From: Conus ventricosus
Taxonomy: Eukaryota; Mollusca; Gastropoda; Neogastropoda; Conidae
NCBI GenBank assembly: GCA_018398815.1
Contig: CM031604.1
Span: 61,755,968 to 61,819,967, forward strand
DNA: 64,000 bases
Reading direction: 5' to 3'
Shown: in pieces, positions 35,471 to 41,806 of the stretch
Layout: each line of letters starts with the position of its first letter
Position numbering within the stretch: the stretch's first letter is position 1
Notes under the pieces: generated by a model
What the model was told of the DNA's origin: nothing
The model's input: the letters and a program-made list of their open reading frames with translations, nothing else
Database searches by the model: none
Position numbers and translations under genes: made by a program

Positions 35471-37394
35471 CACACACAGCCGATTTCCTTGACTGTAAAT
35501 CTGAATCAACAAATGTGACAAAACCAAAAGGCCTGATTCCTGCTAAAATATTCCGATAAGGGCAGTACAAGCAGCTAATTCCTGGATCACATATGCTTTA
35601 AAGCAATATGATAGTCCCTACAAACGTTATCACATCTGCTTACTTAAAGGCATCAAGCCCACAGCTAACCATTTGTGTTTGATATCAATGAAAACATCAA
35701 ACCTTCAACTAATGTCTATGGCATGTTTAAATTAATAGCATTTAATGTAAAAATAATTATCGATAGGAAAACAAAATACCTACTTTCTACACATCTTTAT
35801 TTTCTATTCTGTCTTTGTACAACATCAATCAGGGGATAATGGTAAAAAAGTATTCCATTCTTACCTTGAACTCATCAAAGGATCAAATGTTATATAATCC
35901 ATTTGAAAGAAGAAAACACAAAACAATGTCCCATTTGCCAATGTCTTCTGAAAGTTCCACCACTATGCACTGTCTTCACTCGATGTCATGCTGAGAATAT
36001 TTTCACTGAATTTGTGAGTAAACAAGTATTTCTCAAGTTTTCTCTTGCACTGTCATTTTAAATCAATGAAAACTGTCTGTACTGTAAATTTCATCCACTT
36101 TGGAGACTGTGCGAGATAAGTCCTCATCTGCAATGATTCTTGATGAAAATCACTATTTTGAACTGCATCTTCAAGTAATCATTTCTTCTCTCTCGCTCGC
36201 TTTTCTTTTTTTTTAATCAGATATTTTCACAGGGATTGGTGCGTATTAATCAGTCAGGATAAAAAGCACTTTTTACAAACAGCCATCTAGGCTAGCTCAC
36301 AGAAAAAGCCCTACAGCTATAAATCTACAGCCCTACTGGCAAAGTTTGATGCATGCACCGCTGTGCACTGCAGTTGACCACTCAGCCACACACAGACCCT
36401 TCATCAAATTTTCTTGTTATTGCAAAAGGACCATTGAAATTTTCTTGTCATTGCATAACAGCAAGAAAACATGTTCTGTCTTGTTGAACTTGCTGAGGTG
36501 GGCTCTCTTTGTCTGTGGCGCGGCTGAGAGCCCGAGTCTTAGGGAGGGTTGATTTATGGTGGGTAAAAATCCACTGTGATCCAGGCTAACTGATGAAATA
36601 TGTTGCAAGACTGACTGATTTTCTGAAAGTATTTTGCTACCAGCTACCACTTTCACAACCTCTGTTAACAATGAATGCTTTTTTTAAAACAATAAGAATA
36701 TCTTTCATTATTTCTGATGCCAAAACATCAGCTACAAAACTTACTAGTCCATCCAAAGGTACCATGGTGCACTGCTCTAAACATTTATTACGTTAGGTCT
36801 ATGTTTTGTACTGTAGTCCTAACCTTTTCAATACATGTATATACATTTAGGATGACCTAAAATGTACCTATTTATTCGGCAGTTATTTTCACCTGATTTG
36901 TTCTACATCTTATTCAAAGTTGAAGCTACAGATTTGTACCAAAGTGCTGGAAACTTCTCTAATAAATTCTAGCTTGCCTGTATGGATGGCAACTTGGTCT
37001 TACTGATGGAATCTGTAGTATCATCTAACAAAACACTGCTTGTATACTGACAATTCAGCACATTCTACACTACTGCCTGTGGCCAAGCAGTTTGTCATCA
37101 ACAGCCTCTGTAAGTTTGACAGGCACCTTTTAATGTTCAACACGTGCTGTCAAAAATAAACGTAACTTTATACATAGATTTCCATCCAACTGCTCCACCA
37201 ACACCCATCTTTATTTCAAAGCTTACATTGTTCACTGAAGCGATGGGTCGTCTTGGCAAGATCTTCGATGAAGCGCTCAGTAACATCCATCAACACTTCT
37301 AAGGACAATGTGTTGTTGAATGCCATCCCAAATTCTGGCATATCTGGGCAATGGCAACTTTAAGATGCGAATGGCAAAATTCTTCAGCACTCAT
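2081..37394 (-). CDS. TAF3: TAF3, TFIID subunit 3 (spliced, 3' end outside window)
   Basis: TAF3 is a TBP-associated factor of the general transcription factor TFIID. Its N-terminal histone fold pairs with TAF10, and its C-terminal PHD finger reads H3K4me3 at promoters. Six coding exons are visible on the minus strand: 37394-37227, 35031-34785, 30576-30414, 11147-9365, 4194-4040 and 3233-2081. Their junction phases are 1, 1, 2, 0 and 2, and each neighbouring pair joins in frame. Together they encode about 1,220 residues: histone fold, acidic and GKRPR-type linker, Lys/Glu-rich centre with two ID-x-TI-x-AVIR repeats and AT-hook-like RGRP motifs, then a Pro/Ser-rich tail. The last exon ends in ETVGSYV, the sequence that directly precedes the PHD finger in animal TAF3. 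I see no PHD exon in 1-2080, so it lies beyond the left edge. Several exons have single-base frame breaks. Identity is very likely; exact exon ends come from splice motifs and phase only. Confidence 0.9.
3234..4039 (-). other. TAF3 intron 5
   Basis: AT-rich intron between exons 5 and 6. It holds a short ATA/ATG-type microsatellite near 3512-3545 and an A-run at 3953-3970. No gene or mobile element is recognised. Confidence 0.7.
4040..4194 (-). CDS. TAF3: TAF3 coding exon 5: LKLKIKF segment
   Basis: The donor is TT|GTAAGT (intron from 4039). Two acceptors keep phase 0: ATGCAG before 4194 (preferred) and TTCCCAG before 4236, which would add 14 residues (ASLRRRVPCAYVMQ). The peptide PPLGMTGLKLKIKFGKKD is followed by a run of six Ser. 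It corresponds to the hydrophobic/basic strand after the KE-rich tract in TAF3 (IPRLTLRV in vertebrates). The exon ends in phase 2 and the next exon supplies G, giving ESLKLVIRQD, an uninterrupted conserved-looking join. Only cDNA could settle which acceptor is used. Confidence 0.75.
4300..4550. repeat. Decayed ~50-bp tandem repeat
   Basis: About four diverged copies of a unit containing GTCTGTGGTTACAAATGATT and TAGCATCTTAACACAAA. The first two copies are nearly identical; the later ones carry indels and substitutions. It lies within TAF3 intron 4. Confidence 0.8.
4700..4880 (+). repeat. Partial copy of dispersed repeat family D
   Basis: Shares CTGTCTCATCTTCTGTGC, a CAGTCCACA box and CATCATGAGGCAACCTA, in the same order and spacing, with the copy starting at 49787. 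A longer relative is at 31135. Only the first ~170 bp of the family is present here. No open frame is shared, so it is noncoding or an extinct element of unknown class. Confidence 0.65.
5190..5385. repeat. GA-rich low-complexity tract
   Basis: Purine-rich (GA)n/(GGA)n sequence including an uninterrupted GA run at about 5236-5262. The open frames on both strands here come from the repeat and are not genes. Confidence 0.9.
5900..8450. other. Homopolymer-inflated intronic segment
   Basis: TAF3 intron 4 sequence with an unusual density of runs of 4-15 identical bases of every base, unlike its neighbours, ending around a 40-base C tract at 7630-7669. No gene is recognised. The pattern looks like a poorly polished long-read consensus, though real low-complexity DNA cannot be excluded. 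Confidence 0.5.
7628..7670. repeat. Poly(C) tract, about 40 bases
   Basis: An uninterrupted C run. Similar long C or G runs occur at 11974-11993, 15857-15914, 16016-16080, 37983-38008, 52482-52499, 53960-53976, 56570-56590, 59057-59083 and 59101-59123. Confidence 0.95.
8450..9364 (-). other. TAF3 intron 4, part next to exon 4
   Basis: Ordinary AT-rich intron immediately downstream (minus strand) of the exon 4 donor. Nothing is recognised beyond short A and T runs. Confidence 0.6.
9365..11147 (-). CDS. TAF3: TAF3 coding exon 4: large charged central exon
   Basis: This 1783-nt exon has an intact frame of about 594 codons. The acceptor is TTTTGCAG before 11147 and the donor is GTGAGT from 9364 (CGA|GTGAGT). 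It is rich in Lys, Glu, Ser and Pro with long basic runs (KKKDKSGGDEKGKKQKKKEK), as in the disordered centre of TAF3. Two related motifs, NIDDTISAVIRD (+ strand about 10205-10245) and SINDTIEAVIRQ (about 9960-10010), match the duplicated ID-x-V-I/VR motifs of vertebrate TAF3. PKKRGRPKKMKDK near 10100 is AT-hook-like. The exon ends in a KIEIPKDKERHKEKSR stretch like the family's KEKEKHK tract. The opposite-strand open frames here are shadows. Confidence 0.9.
12057..12543 (-). pseudogene. hAT-like transposase N-terminal fragment (zinc finger + helical)
   Basis: The frame starts with ATG at 12543 (MSKRGVESFGRD) and is open for 143 codons. It has a basic N terminus, FPCIRPSAKGVNCAQRTTCE followed by a DVECHLESRKH segment (BED/U1-like zinc ligands), then EALVAGFFVERNIALSAADH and LFKEAFSDSEIAK. 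The last two are the helical blocks that precede the RNase H-like domain in hAT-related proteins. An AAAA run at 12120-12123 breaks the frame; shifting by one base continues with QFKSGRTKTTHIV, the expected next block, to a stop at 12057. No DDE/RNase H residues follow within the element. The family assignment rests on pattern recognition, and the function of such a truncated product is unknown. Confidence 0.7.
12715..12811. promoter_or_regulatory. Subterminal GCGTAA repeats of transposon A
   Basis: GCGTAA occurs five times between 12722 and 12797, next to the right TIR, and its complement TTACGC occurs once. Arrays of short motifs inside one TIR are typical transposase-binding sites of hAT elements; that role is inferred. 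Confidence 0.55.
12818..14300 (-). other. TAF3 intron 3 segment, no gene recognised
   Basis: Intronic sequence with a small GCGT/GTGT-to-CTAT microsatellite stretch at about 13837-13990. The open frame at 13170-13556 has no recognisable domain and biased composition, so it is not called. Confidence 0.5.
14300..16085. other. Homopolymer-inflated segment with giant G and C tracts
   Basis: Same texture as 5.9-8.45 kb: very frequent runs of A, T, G and C. It includes a G-rich block at 15857-15914 (interrupted only by single T's) and an uninterrupted C run of about 64 bases at 16017-16080. No gene is recognised; polyproline and polyglycine open frames come from these runs. Confidence 0.6.
16418..20692 (-). 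mobile_element. Decayed Tx1/L1-like LINE, ORF2 start to poly(A)
   Basis: On the minus strand an ATG at 20692 opens MSNKVTIASMNCQGLA, the start of an APE-type endonuclease, followed by RKDVLNYLRGKHTQYTC. Reverse transcriptase motifs follow in order: ANRLKCVLPSIINEDQTGF (about 18.97-19.03 kb), LDFEKAFDS (18841-18880), RGCRQGDPISP (18686-18712) and a damaged YADD-type box, QYADV, near 18560. A 27-base T run at 16418-16444 is the poly(A) tail in this orientation. Stops and frameshifts are frequent, so the copy is dead. Motif spelling resembles the LINE at the right end of the window, suggesting one family. No ORF1 is seen upstream. Confidence 0.85.
16554..16582. repeat. (CAT)n microsatellite near the LINE 3' end
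   Basis: CATCATCATC... run inside the 3' untranslated part of the minus-strand LINE. The other LINE copy has a GTT run in a similar position (63640-63665). Confidence 0.8.
20693..24860. repeat. CA- and GA-rich low-complexity block in TAF3 intron 3
   Basis: CA-rich DNA at 21281-21650 and 21930-22110, and GA-rich DNA at 22740-23600 and 24330-24390, separated by A-rich sequence. All open frames here read simple repeats (Thr-His, Arg-Glu, Leu-Ser or Cys-Val) and none is called. No mobile element end is visible. Confidence 0.75.
24860..26590. other. Intron segment, nothing recognised
   Basis: Mixed composition with a somewhat GC-richer patch at 25440-25620. Short open frames at 25374-25604 and 25895-26086 show no domain or splice context. 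No repeat family is recognised. Confidence 0.5.
26597..26975. repeat. Three-copy satellite, 134-143 bp unit
   Basis: CACCACATGATATC starts at 26597, 26731 and 26874. Each copy continues with GATGAAGAAACAGACAGGGA, AATTTACATAAAA, CATGCACTCATAGTT and GGTCCTATGCCATGC. Copies 1 and 2 end in CCCCCAGTAATTTCACACA, while copy 3 diverges after GGGCCATGC. Copies are very similar apart from CA-run length, so the expansion looks recent. Confidence 0.92.
27241..27424. repeat. Three-copy minisatellite, 55-64 bp
   Basis: GTGGGTGGCTGGTCACCCA begins at 27296 and 27360, and a variant GTGGGTGGCATGTCACCC begins at 27241. The last two units share TATAGGCCACAG and TTTACC-CACATG blocks at a 64-bp period. GGTGRC/GTCACC pairs inside each unit could form small hairpins. 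Confidence 0.9.
27425..29415. other. Intron segment, unassigned
   Basis: Moderate-complexity sequence with several overlapping short open frames on both strands at 27.4-28.0 kb. They show no motif I can name. The density of frames suggests an old mobile-element fragment, but neither a family nor ends could be found. Confidence 0.4.
29422..30393. mobile_element. DNA transposon B (non-autonomous, 972 bp) with 6-bp TSD
   Basis: CAGGGTTGCACATCC at 29422-29436 and GGATGTACAACCCTG at 30379-30393 form 15-bp TIRs with 14 of 15 matches. The direct repeat AGACAA (29416-29421 and 30394-30399) is the TSD. AAAATGTCCGAT...GAAGAGGACAAATGTCC...ATTACTT is repeated in direct orientation near each end (29472-29520 and 30291-30339), and a complementary GGACATTTGTCC lies at 30351-30362. 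No transposase frame is present. The CAGGG start suits hAT-type ends, although classic hAT TSDs are 8 bp. Confidence 0.88.
30414..30576 (-). CDS. TAF3: TAF3 coding exon 3: acidic/GKRPR linker
   Basis: The acceptor is GATGCCCAG before 30576 and the donor is GTTTGC from 30413. The exon is 163 nt and carries no frame break. It encodes KEDIGEQQQGTSASS at the start and LTPGKRPR at the end; a GKRP-x-x-KRPR-type linker follows the histone fold in animal TAF3. It enters in phase 1 from exon 2 and leaves in phase 2, completing Arg with the first base of exon 4, so both joins are in frame. On its own the exon is weakly diagnostic; its phase and position make the call. DNA transposon B begins 14 nt inside the downstream intron. 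Confidence 0.75.
31135..31840 (+). repeat. Dispersed repeat family D, long copy 1
   Basis: Collinear with 49787-50480. Shared landmarks include CTCATTTTTCTGTGC, AGGCAACCCACCAGAGAACTG, GTCACTTTGGTGATGTTCAGTGG (CAAGTCATTTGGTGGTGTTC in the other copy), a TTTGCCGATAT/TTTGCCAATAT block, and a CATTCTGGTCCGAGACTGGA to ATGACAGGGCT block before ATAATATATYCC. The stretch TTGCACAGCTGGCTGAGTGC at about 31381-31400 is tRNA-like, but no clean A/B-box pair is seen. No shared open frame exists. The class is unknown. It lies in TAF3 intron 2, just upstream of transposon C. Confidence 0.75.
31953..31999. promoter_or_regulatory. Tandem GC hairpins at the left end of transposon C
   Basis: CCAGGGGCC...GGCCCCCTGG (about 31953-31976) and AAGGGGCAGTGCCCCTT (31983-31999, a perfect 17-nt inverted repeat around one G) lie about 50 bp inside the left TIR. 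Subterminal GC hairpins are common in some hAT-like families; a role in transposition is inferred. Confidence 0.6.
32813..32902. repeat. Two-copy ~50-bp tandem duplication inside transposon C
   Basis: GACTCAGAGCTTGAACTTTA with CTTGATGAAAGTCATAAT (32813-32852) is repeated with a few changes at 32863-32902, separated by an A run. Confidence 0.85.
33104..34021 (-). CDS. hAT-like zinc-finger protein fragment in transposon C, two exons
   Basis: Exon 1 (to 33887) encodes ERPGECFCVACGKVIKYSS, then LLLDHSKHPQHVKNRQ, a C-x2-C...H-x-H-type finger; the donor is CAG|GTTTGT. Exon 2 (33264-33104) has acceptor GTTTCAG and donor CAG|GTACCT. It joins in phase 0 and encodes VEKSNVKLAKSS, then ADRIAEQRFVLTSFLAENCL and PFVCRSR. 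That last block resembles the helical FLVEHNLP-like segment after the finger in hAT-related proteins. No methionine is visible in the exon 1 frame before a TAG near 34095. An overlapping frame from about 34179 (LDAFAEKSRC...) may be the true N terminus, joined by a one-base shift or splice. The C terminus is not found. Confidence 0.6.
33721..33891. repeat. Poly(C), (GAA)n and (GA)n tracts in transposon C
   Basis: C run at 33721-33737, then GAA repeats at about 33785-33808 and GA repeats to 33880, abutting the donor of the zinc-finger exon. Overlapping long open frames here read the repeats. Confidence 0.9.
34435..34784 (-). other. TAF3 intron 2, part next to exon 2
   Basis: About 350 bp of plain AT-rich intron between the exon 2 donor and transposon C. 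Nothing else is seen. Confidence 0.6.
34785..35031 (-). CDS. TAF3: TAF3 coding exon 2: second half of histone fold
   Basis: The acceptor is TTTGCAG just before 35031 and the donor is GTGGGT from 34784. The peptide reads GRTVPNLDDLGLAFRLKG, then ELEEYVRHVEPVPF, then NNLQFSQP. This matches TAF3 loop 2 and helix 3 and the conserved segment after the fold (H-x-IEPV-x-FPH and LQFPQP in vertebrates). Near 34833-34835 the frame changes in a GGG run; removing one G restores AEHVHQHLPPMFPNMK, the expected LPP-containing segment. The exon is 247 nt, whereas the flanking phases require a multiple of 3, so one extra base fits. The exon ends in phase 1 and joins exon 3 to give K-E-D-I. Confidence 0.9.
35032..37226 (-). 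other. TAF3 intron 1
   Basis: Intron separating the two halves of the histone fold. It contains a CA/CT microsatellite at 35325-35478. No other gene or element is recognised. Confidence 0.7.
37227..37394 (-). CDS. TAF3: TAF3 coding exon 1: start codon and first half of histone fold
   Basis: ATG is at 37394, and an AG acceptor at 37408-37407 may mark a 5' UTR intron. The peptide begins MSAEEFCHSHLKVAIAQICQ, which aligns with the start of animal TAF3 (helix 1 of the histone fold, AQICQ-x-LGW). It continues in another frame with LEVLMDVTERFIEDL and THRFSEQ, which is helix 2. The frame change is near 37322-37327 (GGATGGCATTC on the minus strand). The exon is 168 nt, but a phase-1 end requires 169, so one base is missing, most simply a third G in the GG run. 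The donor is GTAAGC at 37226. The split codon completes as Phe with the next exon, giving FGRTVPNLDD, as the family requires. Confidence 0.87.
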
Positions 37395-37406
37395 CGTTAC
37401 AGAAAC

Positions 37407-37969
37407 CTGAAACACAGGAGACACGTTAAAGCACAGATTAGTGTTGATATACATTGACAGCTGTAAGTAAATCACTAAACAAGATCTTATTAAGCACTAT
37501 TTGATGGAAAACTTTGATGATGGATAAAACAAGTGCCGATAAACAATTCCTCCATCATTATAACAAGGACTAAACAAAAAGGAGGTGAGCTGGTGACAAG
37601 AAGTGGGTATGGAACTGAAGTTTTCATCAACAGCACATGGGAATTATTAGACTGTCCTGGGAACAGCATCATTCGACATGTTTTTCTGTATTCAGAGTGG
37701 TCATTACTAAAGCTTTAACTGCATGGATTTGGGGACCTCCATAAGCACATCAGTGTGCGTGGATGAAACTGTACAATTTAAAAACAATTTTTAAAAACCC
37801 TGAAAGGCAGCAGTCTATGAGCATTTGTTTGTGTGTGCATGCACACACACATGCGTGCGCGTGTGTGTGCCTGTGTGTGTGCCTGTGTGAGTGTGCGTGT
37901 GTACATGCATGCATGCTTAGGTGAAAGCATGTCACTATATGATGACATGTATGTGTCAGAGTGAGCACT

Positions 37970-38000
<31 letters not shown>

Positions 38001-39217
38001 GGGGGGGGGAGAGGGGAGGGGGGGGGGGCAAAAGAGAGAGCACATAGCACTTGAGAATCTTACATTTTATGTCTACTCAAAATTGTGATACTAGACAAAC
38101 AGAAGGAAAAGAAAAAAAAAAAGGGGGGGGGGGGGGGAGAAAAGTGGAGAGTGGGGTAGTGTTCAGTAAGGGAAATGGGGGCAAAGTGTATCTGAGTGTA
38201 TTGCTTTCCTGCTATGCGCTGTGAAAGAAAACTGTAATATTTGATTACAGATTAGTTTTTTTTTAAAAAAAGGAAGAAAAGGAAAGTCCTTGCTCCAGAT
38301 CTGTCGACCAATTTGTGAGACTAACGGTCTCTCCCTGGCGCATTTGAGACCACCACTCTCCCTCACTGCATTTTTCTCACTACCGATTACACAGCACAAT
38401 AAACAGTGTGTATCAAGCTGATGTTTGCAACATAACAAAGGGATGCTATTTCATTCTTCCGAGATTTTTCACCTTGGAAGAAAGAAATGAGGTGGAATGG
38501 GGGTGGAGGGAAGGCTTTAACAAAGGATTTAACCAATTTTTGTTTGCCTTTGATGTTTTTGGTTTGAAAGCAGGTCAGCAAATGTATATACTGATACCTG
38601 TATGTGTGTGCTGCATTCTATGGTATTTTGTAACAAATTGGATAGATGAGTTGTTGTCGTACCCTGGCTAAAAGACTCCAGGGATCATTAGAACAGCTGA
38701 AGTACTTGAACATTTATGGTACAAACGCATCAGCTAGGGATGAGAACATTATGTGTGTGACCGTTTTTGATTACCCTGTCATGTGGGCAGCCGCACTCAG
38801 ACTCGAGGGATTTTGGAGACTGATAAGGTTATGCTGGAGCTTGTCACAACTGAAGACAATCCCGCATAACTATGAAGAGCATAACAATATTTTGATTTTA
38901 GCCTTGGTGTTCTAGCCAGTGTCAACTGGTCTGATGCAGCCTTAAGCCAAGGCGTGGATGGATGAGTTGATGTACTATATTATTCATACAAATTCTTATG
39001 TTAATACAAGGCACTCATATATATATATTTCATCACAGGATCCTCCAAAGCAGGCACAGTGTGGGTAGTGGGCTGGATTGTGAGTTTAATGTTTTGGTAA
39101 TGGCTGATTTTGATCTGCGGGAGCGAGCGGACAGGAACCAGTGGCCAAGCAGATGCTGCGAAGGAAGCGGGGCTGATTGGACACACCCTCTGGAAGCCAG
39201 CGTCCAGCACCACACGC
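37407..39217. other. Region upstream of TAF3 start; promoter not localised
   Basis: Contains the 5' flank of TAF3 and a TG/TGCG repeat followed by G tracts (37831-38040 and 38127-38137). A stretch at 38755-38812 (GTGTGTGACCGTTTTT...GGCAGCC) resembles the body of the SINEs at 39.4 and 45.7 kb and may be a diverged fragment. No TATA box or 5' UTR exon can be assigned. Confidence 0.5.
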
Positions 39218-40060
39218 CAGGTTCAGGTTCATAGGGACAATTGCTTTTGCAATTATAGCCAGAACTGGCTTTACATGTCCCTTCTGGTCTTTGTACGGTC
39301 AGGTCTTTAACTCGCTCAAGTCTTTACTTATCATAGTCAAAATAAACAGTCTTCAATAATACACTATCATCGACAGAGCTTTTGAAAAGGTTAGTATTTT
39401 GTGCATGTTCTTTCTTTCTTTCTTTCTGCGTACGCAGGCTGATACTCCTGCGGACACTCCCTGTATAGCCAGGCAGTGGAGTTTTGTGTGTATGACCCTT
39501 TTTTATCCCGCCATTAAGGCAGCCATACTCCATCTTCGGGAAGGTGCATGCCATGTGTCACGTGTCATCCATACCAACGGCCAAAACTGGCCTTCTCTTC
39601 CGAAAGTTGGTGATGGGATTTTACGTGTGTGCAAGATGTTATGCGTGCGTTCACACACGGAACCTCGGTTTATAGTCTCATTCGAAGGACTATATGGGGA
39701 ATGGAGTCAGAACCAATGTTAACTCCGAGGGAAAAATCCCCTATACCGAAATTCGAACCCGCAACCCCAGGATCACGAGTCCGGCGCTCTACCAACTGAG
39801 CTATCCGGCCCCCTAGTGCATGTTCAATGTTAGGGGTTAATTTATTCCAAACATTTGTTACTCTGTTACTGAAAGAAAATTTCCTTAGGTTAGTGCGACA
39901 ATATTCATGATAAATTTTATCCACACTATTTCTGGTAGTATCAACTCTTGATGCAGTAAAAAATTTTGAAATAGGAATATTGTCAACACAATTAAATATT
40001 TAATAGACTTGGATCAAATCGCCCCTCATTCGTCTTGTTGGAACCCACAGGGAAAGAGAG
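39218..40060 (-). mobile_element. CR1/L2-like LINE 3' fragment, copy 1, split by a SINE
   Basis: On the minus strand VPTRRMRGDLIQVY, DKIYHEYCRTNLRKFSFSNR and VTNVWNKLTPNIEHAL match the C-terminal tail of CR1/L2-type pol proteins. The element continues to 39218 on the other side of the SINE at 39409-39816 and ends in a CAGGTTCAGGTTCA-type 3' repeat (CTGAAC units in element orientation). The downstream copy at 40.5-41.8 kb has the same order. The 5' boundary near 40060 is approximate. Confidence 0.75.
39409..39816 (-). mobile_element. tRNA-headed SINE 1 with 10-bp TSD
   Basis: In minus orientation the head GGGGCCGGATAGCTCAGTTG carries a pol III A box (TAGCTCAGTTGG) and a B box (GGGTTCGAATT), followed by a ~300-bp body and a GAAA-type tail (39409-39427 on plus). 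GTGCATGTTC flanks both sides (39401-39410 and 39817-39826). The acceptor stem does not pair and the body continues past it, so this is a SINE rather than a tRNA gene. It sits inside the CR1/L2-like LINE fragment. Confidence 0.9.
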
Positions 40061-40222
40061 GCTGCCTTGCAACAGCTGGAGGTGAGATACTGAGGTGGAG
40101 CTGAAGCAACTAGGGACCAACTGGACTGGAATGGCAAGAACAGCCCAGAACAGAGTGCGATGGCGAAGGGTCGTCGATGGCCTATGCTCCACTGGGAGCG
40201 ATGGGCATGATGATGATGAAAT
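40061..40222 (+). mobile_element. Fragment of another LINE (RTE/jockey-like tail)
   Basis: On the plus strand TAQNRVRWRRVVDGLCSTGS is followed by GATGATGATGA at the 3' end. A W-R-x-x-V-x-GLCS end followed by a short triplet tail is common at the 3' end of RTE/jockey-type LINEs. Only this C-terminal piece is present, in opposite orientation to its neighbours. Confidence 0.5.
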
Positions 40223-40359
40223 GAATGGCTGATATTCAGACAAAAGCCAGGAGCAGCTCTGAGTGTATAATATAACATTTTGGGCCTACTCTGTAGTGTA
40301 ATGTAACTGCGGACTCGGACCTGTATAGAAACGCTCCATAACATGTTTTGTCAGTTTGG

Positions 40360-40433
40360 TCGACTGACCTGGTAAACATGACAATTGGGGTGAGTTTGTC
40401 GCCTGACCTGGTAAACATGACAATTGGGCAAAT
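40360..40433. repeat. Two-copy tandem repeat
   Basis: GACCTGGTAAACATGACAAT TGGG occurs twice within 75 bp, between LINE fragments. Confidence 0.8.
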
Positions 40434-40519
40434 TTTACATCAACTTAATGAAGCAACTAAAGCAATACCAATTAGATTTATCTTAACTCAGAAAATCTTT
40501 AATCTTCTCACAGTCTTGT

Positions 40520-41806
40520 CAGGTTCAGGTTCAGGTTCAGATTTAGGGGCGATGATTGTTTCATCATAGCCTCGCGGCTTTATATGCCCCTTCTTTATAT
40601 GCTCTGTCATTGGTCAGGTCGACAGCGAGCCCAGTTTTTATTTTCGACCATCAAAGTCGAACATGATGTCAGTTATCATTTCATGCTTATCGATAAGATT
40701 TTTAAAAGAGTTAATATTTGGTGCACGTTTGATGTTCGGAGTTAGTTTATTCCAAATTGGTGCTATCCTCTGGCTGAAGAAATGTTTCCTTATATTAGTA
40801 TTAACTTGCTGTATTTGTACTTTGTCACAACTGTTACGGGTTATGTTGGTTAGTACAGGTTAAAAAAAACATGCTTGATCAATATCATCTAGATTATTGA
40901 AAATTTTATAAGTTTGGATCAGATCTCCTCTTATCCTTCTGGCTTTGAGGGATGGTAACCTTAGGTTTTTTTTTTTTTTCTTCCAGATGGGGATGTTTAA
41001 CCTGCCCGTGCTCGCAGTCTTGAAGTAGACTATTATGGCACACAGGTTGCATGCATTGTGTATTTTCGTGTAGCCGGTACTCACCCGTCTTAGGACATGA
41101 GCATCGGGATCTTTAGAGTCCGTGTATGATCTTTAGTGCATGTGACACAGACTAGACCTCGGTTTATAGTCCCATCCGAACGACTATATGGGGGATGGAG
41201 TCAGAACCAATGTTAACTCCGAGGGAAAAATCCCCCTAAACCGAAATTCGAACCCGCAACCTCAGGATCACGAGTCCGGCGCTCTACCAACTGAGCTATC
41301 GGCCCCCCTTAATCTGTCTTCATATGGATAATCAGCAATGTCCGGTATTAACTTAGTTGCTCTACTCTGCACCTTTTCTATTTCTATTGACTGCCTTTTT
41401 GGTCTTGGAGACCATATCACATTGCCATATTCAAGAATCGATCTCACCATTGCCTTGTATAGTCTAAGAAAGGTATCTTTGTCCAAGTATGTAAAAGTTC
41501 TCTTAATAATACCAATTATCTGCATGGCTTTCTTGACGGTCTGTGCAATGTGTGTGTCAAAAAGTAGCCTAAGTCTTCATCAAATGTTACTCCCAAGTCT
41601 TTTTCCTCTTCACAGCACGTTATTTGAACTTCTTGATCCCCAACTTTCATACTGTAATTTAATTTAGGGTTTCTTTTGCCGATATGTAATACTTTGCATT
41701 TGGATGCATTGAAGTACAAATTCCATGAGTTAGACCAACTACCAGCCACCTGCTTCACAAAGTCAGCATCTGCAAAAGTGCAGAGAAGAGAGCGAGTCAG
41801 TCTCAC
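40520..41806 (-). mobile_element. CR1/L2-like LINE 3' fragment, copy 2, split by a SINE
   Basis: The minus strand encodes the reverse transcriptase thumb and tail: YFNASKCKVLHIGKRNPK, EEEKDLGVTFDEDL, IIGIIKRTFTYLDKDTFLRL, YKAMVRSILEYGNVIWSP and VQSRATKLIPDIADYPYEDR, then after the SINE LPSLKARRIRGDLIQTYKIF. These are typical CR1/L2 blocks. The element is 5'-truncated near 41806 and ends in CAGGTTCAGGTTCAGGTTCA (from 40520), a short 3' terminal repeat. One frameshift is visible near 41560. Confidence 0.88.
40967..41308 (-). mobile_element. tRNA-headed SINE 2 (same head, different body)
   Basis: The head (41170-41308) nearly matches SINE 1 and SINE 3, including TAGCTCAGTTGG and the GAGTTAACATTGGTTCTGAC segment. 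The rest (40967-41160) is unrelated to their body and ends in poly(A), a T run at 40967-40979 on plus. It interrupts the LINE between its PYEDRL and LPSLK blocks. CCTTA on both sides is a weak candidate TSD. Confidence 0.8.

Noticed and set aside
38646..38915. 89-codon plus-strand frame upstream of TAF3
   Set aside because: Overlaps sequence resembling the SINE body and has no recognisable domain.
39750..39813. tRNA gene on the minus strand (also at 41245-41308 and 46045-46110)
   Set aside because: A and B boxes are present but the acceptor stem does not close, the same long body follows in copies 1 and 3, and TSDs flank them. They are SINE heads.
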